DNA of 64,000 bases from Tyto alba (lineage: Eukaryota > Chordata > Aves > Strigiformes > Tytonidae): assembly GCF_018691265.1 (NCBI RefSeq), contig NW_024881322.1, positions 10,343,989 through 10,407,988 of the forward strand, read 5' to 3'. Both the position numbers and the translations under genes were made by a program. The first letter of the stretch is position 1; every line of letters begins with the position of its first letter. The notes beneath the pieces are model-generated. The model did no database searches, was not told where the DNA came from, and saw only the letters and a list, made by a program, of their open reading frames with translations. Shown here piece by piece: positions 39,001-64,000 of this stretch.

Positions 39001-42000
39001 AACACACCAGAATAGCCCTATGTCATTTCCAAATAATTTTCCTGATTTTGGATGAAATTGAGCCAAAAGGAGTCGAAGGTTGGAGTCACTAGGTATGTTG
39101 TGACAGATAGGTGAAAGCAAGCCATTCATGAGGAGTCTTATAACAGCAAAGTGAGAAAATAATTTATTTGGTTGTGTGTGGCAGCTTTTAAATCAGATCA
39201 TTTAAAATGTATTTCAGAGTTTTAGTTAGTGAATATTGATGAATTTACGTATGGCACCCTAATCATGCAATTGAATGGAGTAGAAGGAAGGATTCCTTAA
39301 TTCATGTGTACAATACCTCTGTTTGGCTAGAGTGTGTCTCCTTAACTGCATGAAGTTATATAGAAGACATAAATGTTAAATTAAGAGTTTACTTTTTTTC
39401 TGAGACATTTATTTACACAAGTTGTTGGGAATGCTAATATAATACATCAGTCTTTAAGATTCTTCATCAATACTTGATCATTAAGATGCTACGCGATAGC
39501 ACTGAGGATTTGTTTTTTTGTTTTCTTTTGTTTTTAGGATTTTTGATAGCACAGGATGCTTCTGAACGAGCAGCTCTTCTTCACCCAGGAGTCCTCTCTG
39601 ATGGGCAGTTCTATTCTCCTCCTGAATCTGTAGCAGGTAGTTATGTTCGCATAGTGAATGATTTTTCATATTGACACTAAACTCCTGCATATTTCACCCC
39701 CCTTCAGAGGCTAAGGCAGGGGAAGGGTGAAGGGAAGAAAATATGTTTTCCTTTTTAAGTGAAAGTTGTACTTTAAAATCCTAAAATGAAAGATTCTTTT
39801 TTATTCAATAATCCAATGTAGTTACTACCTATGAGATGAGTTGCAGTACACGTAGTTAGTGGGGCTTCTGACATGCCCCAAAGATGTTAAACCCAAGATA
39901 AGTCTGAAGGAAAATGGTACCGCAACAAAAGGGGGTGGTTATTGTTTGTTTCTGCTATTGATGATCCTTGCGGCTCCCTTCCAACTTGAGATATTCTGTG
40001 ATTCTGTGATCTCTTATCCGCTAGCAGTAGTGTTTATGCAGCAATGCACTGTTTAACCCAGCCTAAACTTGGAGCTTTACAGTATATTTTAGGATAGACA
40101 GTGAACCTGAAACTGCTCTAAAGCAAACTGAAATGTAAATCAGAGGCTCTTTTCCTTTCTCATGAGAAGAAAAAAAAGCCTTCTCTGTATAAAAAGCTAG
40201 CTGTGTGGGTGTGTCAAACTGAGGGCAAGTGTTAATTGCATCCTAACTCTGTATATCATGTGTGTACCTAGATGAGGTATGAGCTGAGTAAGCCAAAAAA
40301 TAAATGCAAATACTGCAAGATTTAAGAGTATGTTTGCAGGCATTTCAAGGAAACGAGTAATTTCTTTATGGGTTGAGTGGATTGGAGTGATTTGAGGATG
40401 CAGTGTGAACCCTCAAATCCTATGTCAGTCTTTTTACCCTAAAATGTAAATCTCTTCTGGTAAGCTGTGCTGTATTATGCAATATATTTAAAATATTAAT
40501 ATCGGTTAATTGTTACAGATACATTTGCCTGTCTTGCATTATAAACATGTTGGTGATATTTTCCAGTTTAATAGCTGTCTCTATGGTTGCTGAGCATCTG
40601 GGCATAATGAATGACTTAGAGCTCCATCTAGGGTGGACAAAGCATTAAAATAATGTCAAGCATAACTAATGATTCAAAGTGTAAATGTATTTTAGTTAAA
40701 GCTGTGAGTCTATCTTAAGGAATAATAGTTGAAAGTATTATACTGGATTCAGCCTGGGATTTTTTTGGCAATCGAATATACCGTGGGAGAGGAAGTGTAA
40801 GTGGAGCTAACACGTTTCCCTCGGCAGCTGGGCTGGGTCAGTGTTGTGGTGGTGACGCAGTGAGCTATCCTGCCTCGGCACGCACGTGGTGACCGCAGCT
40901 GTATGACTGTACCATTGCTTGCAGCTTATGGAACGGCTGCTTCTCACCTGGGTTTCAGTAACAGCTCACGTGCTCTCTCGTAGTCTGCCCTAACTGCCAA
41001 GTCAATTTGTTTAAGCACCCTCTGTGGGTATGAGAAGCAAAAGAAACTGTCAGATGAATATATTTGAACTCCAGCACATTCACTGGAAGTTACAAAGTAT
41101 TCTGAAACTGTACAGCAAAAATAGCTCACAATTACAGATATTTTCTTCAAAATTATGCATTTCTTTCAGATAAGACGAACTATGGACTGTTCTGAGAGCA
41201 ATTTTTGGTCAATTTGCCTTACATATTGATTGGAAAAATATTTAGAGAGAAATATTCCCAATGATATCAGAGGGGAATAAACCCCTCTGCTGACATGGCA
41301 ACATGACTAAAACCATTGCTGTCAGGACAAGACATTTAAAATAGTCTCTGCTGGAATTTTCAACATGTTTATCTTTTTATGTCTTCCTTGAAGATGCCCA
41401 TGTCCAGGGCCATACCCTTGCCCATCCACTTCTTTATATGGGGCAACCCTTCATTTTCAACATTAGACCTAGTTGCCAAGTAGTCATTCTGGAGGTAGCA
41501 AGTGGAAAATCAGCAGGGAAAGAATAAATTTCTACAGTTTCTGTAAATTTGAGCTTCAAAATGAAAGGCCATATGTGTTATTCCAAGAAAGGAAAGGACT
41601 TCACAGTAGTTTGGCCAAAAAAAAAGGCTAACACCTTTGTCTTTAAGTTTTTTACTTCTTTGTGAGAGGGAATGTGGGTCCATAGTTCAGCTTCAAATTG
41701 ACAGCAAAAGCCCAAGTAAGTCTCCCAGGCATTTTATCACAGACAGTTCTTTACTCGCTTTTTTTTTTTTTTACCCTGTGGGAGTCTCATTTAAATGTCT
41801 GGTGAAATGCTTAGGCTGATAATTTCCTCAGTTGTCCCTGAGGAGTGACTGCCACCTCAGGTGTGGGCAGAGACATCTGTGGCTTGGATCAGGAGCTGCG
41901 GGTCAGCGCTGCTCACCCTGCTTGCCTGGCACCTTCTTGCTCTTCTGAAATGACCGGGAGCCGCCTTCCTGCAAAGCCGGGGCTCCAGCAGGAGCTGTCT

Positions 42001-42649
42001 CTGGGCACGTAGCCCTGTGACCAGCTAAGCTTTCTTTTTGGGGCCTTCCAGGGCTTTGTCTCAGAGCGCTGAGAGCAGGCAGGGGAACAGAAGAGGGCAG
42101 GGGGAGGCAGAGGGGACCTGCTTCATTTCTGGCTTAAGAGTGAGACAATCTCTTGCCAGAACACGAGATACAGGACTTATTAATTCATAAAGCGGTACTT
42201 CTGGCCCCTTTGCAAGTGTCTTCTGAAGCTGTCTTCCAAAGGTTGGGATGTAGCAAGTGGGAAAATCGGCTTGTCAGTGAGCAAACGTGGAGCTGATTGT
42301 CCCGAGTGTGCTGTAGGGAAAACTTGAAGCACTTGCTAACTGAATCTGTCGACAGGTTAGGTATTTCAAAAATGATCCCAGTGCTGGGTTTTGGGTTTGC
42401 TAACTGTTAGAAAAAAAAACAAAAAAACCTTCAATGTGAAACACCTGAAAAAGTAAGAAATCCAAAATGAAAAGTAAATATTTTCATGGGAAATAGCTGC
42501 TTTGAATTGCCTTTTGATAAGCCATTACCAACAGTGGTCCACTTCTTTTTTCTTCTTCTTCTCTCAACTAACCTAATAGCTTGTCTTCCTTTTCAGGATC
42601 TGATGAAGACTCTGAAGAAAAACAAGACAGTGAAAAACCAGTTGTATAG
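29776..42649 (+). CDS. STARD3NL: STARD3NL (MENTHO), late-endosomal MENTAL-domain protein
   Basis: Seven coding exons join as 29776-30000, 32808-32885, 34916-34993, 36690-36743, 36842-36959, 39538-39636 and 42597-42649. They give 705 nt, or 234 residues plus stop, the same length as the human protein. The product is recognised from its family sequence. The N-terminal tail ends in ARIESYEGREKKGISDVRRT. The MENTAL domain has four hydrophobic helices at about 54-75, 102-120, 123-143 and 150-171. An FFAT motif, QFYSPPE, lies at 208-214 in an acidic tail. Known family role: it sits in late-endosome membranes, binds cholesterol through MENTAL, pairs with STARD3 and tethers endosomes to the ER by FFAT binding to VAP proteins. 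It has no START domain, as expected for this paralogue. All introns are GT-AG and no disabling change is seen. The extreme C-terminus ends KPVV, apparently slightly different from the mammalian end. Two uORFs precede the start. Confidence 0.95.
32808..32885 (+). other. STARD3NL: STARD3NL exon 3
   Basis: Acceptor CTTGTAG ends at 32807 and donor GTAAGT starts at 32886. It is 78 nt, phase 0, and encodes residues 76-101, the luminal loop after helix 1 (VKGGIET...SSYFDIF). Confidence 0.93.
34916..34993 (+). other. STARD3NL: STARD3NL exon 4
   Basis: Acceptor CTATAG ends at 34915 and donor GTGAGT starts at 34994. It is 78 nt, phase 0, and encodes residues 102-127: helix 2 and the conserved RLRHWWAIA turn into helix 3. 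Confidence 0.93.
36690..36743 (+). other. STARD3NL: STARD3NL exon 5
   Basis: Acceptor CTTTCAG ends at 36689 and donor CAG|GTATAT starts at 36744. It is 54 nt, phase 0, and encodes residues 128-145, helix 3 (TTAVTSAFLLAKVI). The intron after it is only 98 nt long. Confidence 0.92.
36842..36959 (+). other. STARD3NL: STARD3NL exon 6
   Basis: Acceptor TTTCAAG ends at 36841 and donor GTAAGC starts at 36960. It is 118 nt and encodes residues 146-184 plus one base of codon 185. It carries helix 4 (YVLPIISFILAWIETWF) and the start of the cytosolic tail. Confidence 0.93.
39538..39636 (+). other. STARD3NL: STARD3NL exon 7 with FFAT motif
   Basis: Acceptor GTTTTTAG ends at 39537 and donor GTAGTT starts at 39637. 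It is 99 nt and encodes residues 185-217 plus one base of codon 218. It contains QFYSPPE (208-214), the VAP-binding FFAT core that links late endosomes to the ER. Confidence 0.93.
39958..40012 (+). mobile_element. CR1 LINE 3'-tail remnant
   Basis: ATGATCCTTGCGGCTCCCTTCCAACTTGAGATATTCTGTGATTCTGTGAT-like sequence matches the terminal CR1 pattern (CCCTTCCAAC followed by TTCTGTGATTCT tail repeats). It is a very short, 5'-truncated copy in STARD3NL intron 7. Confidence 0.75.
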
Positions 42650-43975
42650 CAAATATGGAAAAGCAGGTAAATTCTTTTGCGTAGAACGTGAACATTCCTA
42701 AAAATACTTTTTTCTTCCTAGTTCCTTCCCAAATAATTTGAACAGTGGGCTAACTCTTAGGAATTCATCATGTGTGAACCCTGTCTGTCTGTCCTGGCAA
42801 CCTTCACGCAGGAAAACCTGCCAGGCTCCTGAGAGAGTTGGAGTGCTCTGCTGCTGCGTTCTGGTTAGCCCGGGCCCGGGGGCCTGAGGGTGCCGGGCTG
42901 GAGTACGGTGTAAGAGCCTGCAGGCTCGGGGTGGAACACCTCCGGCAGTTATTTGCTGGCTGTCCCAGAAAGGACAGTGGTGGACCAGATGTATGAAAGC
43001 TCCAGTTTTTTTGGAAGTGGAGAGGAGAGTTATTTCTTTGGAGATGGCAGTGCAGGAGTGCTAAGAAGAGATTTTCTTTTAGTTTAGGTCTAGGGCAAAT
43101 ATACTCAGCTTGAAGATTGCATGGGCAAAACTACTTCAATATTTCCCCTTCTCAGTCTGTTTAATACTACAAATGGGTGAAATCTGAGCCACTGCGTTTT
43201 AAGATTTTTGTAGTATACTTTGGTTAAATATGAAAGGTTATTTTGGAAATTCTTTCATTTACTTTTGGAATTATCTTGCCCCATGCCTTCACTTCACCAC
43301 ACACAGTAAAGCTCAAGCTAGGGGAGGTATTAAATGTTCTTGAGAAGCTGAAGCTTCTAATCTGAAACCTTCTAGTGCTCGTCTGGAAGAGTGGATGCCT
43401 TTTTCTTTTCAGCCTCCCTGTTTTCAGTATCTGGCTTCTTAACTCGCATCTTCATTCATGCTGATTTGTGTAATCTGTTACAGAAAGAAAATCTCTGAGG
43501 GAAATTGTTGGGGTTTGGAAACTGGCAACAGAGTCTGTGGCTGACTTGCTGGTGGAGCTGCTGACAGGAGAATTTATTCATTAGAAAGCAAAGGGAACGG
43601 TTCCCATGTACTGTAATACCTCACAAAGATGTACCTTGTTGACATATGTATATTAGGTTGCCTCCCAGGTGGTATGAAATTATTTGTCCATGATGTATTT
43701 TATTATTCAGTGATTCCTGAAGTTGATCTTCTAATGACTAGGTAATTACTGGAAAGTGTTGTCTTGTGTACCTAATCAAGAGACTGATAATATAATGAAG
43801 TAAAACTTCTCTATGGTGGAAGTATATTTAATGACTGTTGGGACTCACTAGGTAAAATTATTTTATGTTATTGCAACTTTGTCATTAGTTTTATGTTTAC
43901 TTTTTTTTAACTCTGTGCATTTTCTTTTTTAATGGATATGTTCACTTTCTAAAATAAAAATGTTAAAACACTGGT
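42597..43975 (+). other. STARD3NL: STARD3NL last exon and 3' UTR
   Basis: Acceptor CTTTTCAG ends at 42596. Coding continues to the TAG at 42647-42649 (SDEDSEEKQDSEKPVV, the acidic tail). About 1.3 kb of 3' UTR then reaches AATAAA at 43953-43958. The UTR has a short GC-rich patch (about 42.78-42.98 kb). The cleavage site is inferred. Confidence 0.75.
43953..43958 (+). terminator. STARD3NL: Polyadenylation signal of STARD3NL
   Basis: This canonical AATAAA lies 1.3 kb after the stop codon. A later AATAAA at 44936-44941 could serve a longer transcript. Confidence 0.65.
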
Positions 43976-45600
43976 AATGCATTATATTCTGTTGCTTTAT
44001 CCAGTGAAAGTCTGAATATGCCACTCCCTTTATTTCTCGTGGAGTAGAGAGGATTCCACTTTGCATAGACTTTGTGCAAAGTGCCATTGGGCTGCCTGTA
44101 GGGATGCGGTGGTGGTGGAACATCATTTCTTTGTGGCATAGATGGTATCAAGAGGATGCAGGGGGCTTTTTACCCACTCCTGTACCGGAGGTGGATGTTC
44201 TCCAGGTTCAAGCAAGAAAGTGGAGTAGGTGAGCCTTTGCAAAGACCCCTATTACCCCAGCAGTGAAAGGAAGGTAGTTAACTGTTCGGTTCAGGTGTGT
44301 AAGCATACGCATTTTCAGATGCAGATCTTAAGTGTTAACCAATGCTTGGTCAGAAGTTTTAGGTAACATCTAATGCCTACCTGAAAAGGAATGTAAGTGT
44401 TGTTGCTTTCCTTATATAGCCATCATTAGCAGCCTGCATGACAAATATTAAGTACCAACATATTCTTCATGTGTTAACTCGTGCATGTGGACCATAGTGC
44501 TTTGTTGTAGTTCCCTTGCTGTGGAACAGAAGCATAACAGGTGGAAGACAGCACGGGCTGTGGTCTGTCTCTTCCAATCACAGCAGTGACTGATTTAAGT
44601 TTATAGGATTTTTCCACCAAAAGCCAGTCCTCAAAGCGTTAAAACATAGTCTGCCCCTTATACAGTCTCAACAAATCGATAAACTAGCAGCAGGGGCTTG
44701 TAAGCCACTGCAGCTGTCAAACTCCCAGCCCTGAACATGTTGAGCACCAGAAATTGCAGATGGATGCTTATGTTCAACACTGTTTAGGGCTGTGTAGATG
44801 CAGGATTTCTTTTCTCTTTTCAGCTCTGGGTATGAGACTGCAGGTAGGCTGGGAGATCGTTTATTAGAAGTGGGCTTGAGTCACAAATAGGATCACTTGC
44901 TTAATTGTCCTGCTGGACGTGAGGCTTCAACACTAAATAAAGACCATTCTGGGGGGACTACAAGACGAGAGGAAGATGAAAGCGATGCTATTGAAATCTG
45001 CAAGAACTACATTGAAGCAGATGGTTTGAGACTACCTTCACAGCCATTCTATTTCACTTTAGTTGCTATCAAGTCTTAACAGGAGAATCATCACTTGTCT
45101 CATGGATGGTAGCGAGCACATCTGCTCCTAGTTCACTTCCTCTAAACCACCCTGTTGAAGCTGCAGCCTAGCACCAAGGGCCTCCTTGTGACAATTCAAG
45201 CCTGTGATGGGCTCAGGGAAGGTCTAGGTCAAATTAAAGCTCAAGCATTTTTTTCCTGCCGGAGCAAGGCTAATGGCTTCCTCTCACCCTGGAGCTTGAA
45301 GTCCAGTTGTCAGCTGCAGCTCTGCTTGGAATTGAATGGTACGTGTGCGTGCTCCTTTGCTGTCTGTCAGGGGATCCCTGCTCCCATTTTCAGACTCCTT
45401 GATGAACAAAGGTTCTGAAATACTACAAGACTAGCTCCTGCAGTAACATGATTAAGTGCTTTGCATGCACATTCCCAGTGCATAATAGTAATTCTTAAAG
45501 GGAGGTAGGTAAGATGAAAGCTAAAGTTAAAGCACGTTTCAATTAAGTTAAGCTCTATCTCCTTTCCTTAATTTTCTTTAGTTGTATCCAGTCAATATAT
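43976..45600. other. Intergenic gap between convergent genes
   Basis: This is about 1.6 kb between the inferred 3' ends of STARD3NL and MLH1. No gene, repeat family or RNA is recognisable. A plus-strand AATAAA at 44936 might extend STARD3NL. Confidence 0.6.
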
Positions 45601-45635
45601 TGCAGAATAGTGAAGCTCAAAGCATAAGTGAAAAT

Positions 45636-45690
45636 TTTATTTTAGGAACTTCAGGTGGGTTTAGACATAGCTTAATGAGTTCTTTTTATT
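45636..45690 (-). terminator. MLH1: Polyadenylation signals of MLH1
   Basis: Two minus-strand AATAAA hexamers, at 45685-45690 and 45636-45641, lie about 180 and 230 nt past the MLH1 stop codon. They imply a short 3' UTR. Confidence 0.7.
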
Positions 45691-45865
45691 CTTTGATCAA
45701 CAGAAGGAAAATTGACCCATTTGCTATCATGTTAGTATGATATTAAATCCCCTCTGTTTTTTCCTCTGTTTTTTTCCTCCATCAAGAGTCCAGCTTTATC
45801 TTTTAAGTAAAACAGTGTAGCATGAATGGTTTTTAGATCTGCATCAGTCTGTAGCAACTACTTGC

Positions 45866-63110
<17,245 letters not shown>

Positions 63111-63142
63111 TCTCCTCAGAAAGACGGTAGAAATGATGGAGG

Positions 63143-63238
63143 TTTTGTTTTGTTTTGTTTTGTTTTGTTTTGTTTTGTTTTGTTTTGTTTTGTTTTGTTT
63201 TGTTTTGTTTTGTTTTGTTGTGTTTTGTTTTGTTTTTT
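63143..63238. repeat. (TTTTG)n microsatellite
   Basis: About 19 TTTTG pentamers run with one interruption near 63219. Long open frames across it encode FVLFC repeats and are composition artefacts. Confidence 0.95.
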
Positions 63239-63375
63239 CACGCAAGAAAATCCTACGGTAGCTCGAATACTGAAATGAGGTGGCCCTTTGTCGGCGCGGC
63301 GCACTGGAAGCCCGTTTGGTGCCGCACAACTCGAGGTTCCGAGCATCAAAAGGGGCGTAAGATCATCAGCACTGC

Positions 63376-64000
63376 TGTTGTTACCGGAGAGCGGTAATTA
63401 ATTTACTCTGCAAGACTCAATTTTGGAGTTTTAGAAAGCGGGCATTCTTTATTACAGTGCCGGCCACGCAGGGGATAGCTCCTCCTGGTGTGTGTGTGTG
63501 AAAACAAAATCAACAAACATTTGTAACTCCTTAATCATACACATTCAATGCATTTTTATCATAACTTTTCCAGGAACTCATTAGCATATGTTAATGTCTC
63601 CGGTGCATGTCTGTTGGAGTCTTCAGGTGGTTGCCGGGATTCTTTAGATGAAGGCTCGTAGTCTTCTTCACTGTGACCGCCAGTTGACCGTTACTTCTGC
63701 GCAAACTCAGCCCTGGGGTCATGTATATCTTGTCCTTGGAGGCCAACCTGGTCTGCTTTAGTTGCTAATTTGCAGCTTCCTTATCTTTATGTTTCTTTGC
63801 AGCTGCTACTACGAGGCCAAACCATCTCGATTATTTATGAGCTCCTTATCCTACAGTTATTCTAACTGTTCCTCAAAAGATTAGTATTTGTTCTGCAGCA
63901 CAATGGTTAGCTGGTCAAAACAGCTTAAACTCATTTTAATAATTCTATTCCACAAATACCTATTTTCTAATAATCTTAGTACACAGATATCACTGTCTCT
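63376..64000 (-). mobile_element. Endogenous retroviral LTR, partial (runs off window)
   Basis: Read on the minus strand, this looks like an LTR. A long U3-like region comes first, then AATAAAG at about 63450 and a roughly 70-bp U5-like segment ending GGTAACAACA at about 63376. The adjoining sequence is not an obvious tRNA primer-binding site, so this may be a solo or 3' LTR. I compare it to avian ERVL-type LTRs from general appearance only; the family is not proven. The 5' end lies outside the window. No viral coding sequence is present. Confidence 0.55.

Larger units (their letters stand above)
30001..42596 (+). other. STARD3NL: STARD3NL introns 2-7
   Basis: Intron spans are 30001-32807, 32886-34915, 34994-36689, 36744-36841, 36960-39537 and 39637-42596. 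They are AT-rich and hold T runs (for example about 36118-36134), a CR1 tail at about 39960-40012, and a modest GC-rich stretch at about 41.85-42.15 kb. No nested gene is visible. Confidence 0.7.

Overview
The window is nuclear DNA from a bird. It is mostly AT-rich with long introns and CpG-island promoters, and its interspersed repeats are CR1 non-LTR retrotransposon fragments plus an LTR resembling avian endogenous retroviruses. Two protein-coding genes can be reconstructed exon by exon and both look intact. There is no bacterial-type gene content, CRISPR array, tRNA or rRNA gene. The species cannot be fixed from the sequence alone.

Layout. About 1-9.1 kb is intergenic, with an orphan CpG-rich patch (1.14-1.62 kb), a C-run minisatellite and a 370-bp tract made almost only of A and C. 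A CpG island at 9.1-10.2 kb is the promoter of STARD3NL (MENTHO, plus strand). Its first, non-coding exon probably ends at 9547. A 20-kb first intron holds a CR1 tail (16.3 kb), a longer CR1 with a decayed reverse transcriptase (19.3-20.5 kb) and an unexplained GC-rich block (20.5-27.3 kb). Seven coding exons run from 29,776 to 42,649 and encode 234 residues. The 3' UTR probably ends near 43.98 kb.

MLH1 (DNA mismatch repair) lies on the minus strand, tail-to-tail with STARD3NL and about 1.6 kb away. All 19 coding exons were placed between 45,866 and 62,563. Every intron is GT-AG, and the exons sum to 2,250 bases, or 749 residues plus stop. The MLH1 promoter is in a CpG island at 62.3-63.1 kb. 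Beyond it are a (TTTTG)n microsatellite and an LTR on the same strand as MLH1, running off the window end.

The two genes are functionally unrelated: STARD3NL is a late-endosomal cholesterol-binding tether to the ER, and MLH1 is the MutL-alpha subunit of mismatch repair. In human they lie on different chromosomes (7p14 and 3p22), so their adjacency here is mainly of synteny interest. I found no convincing new multi-gene system. The most notable observations are the A/C-only tract, the uORFs of STARD3NL, the possible upstream in-frame start of MLH1, repeats crowding MLH1 splice sites and promoter, and a compact perfect inverted repeat at 27.2 kb.
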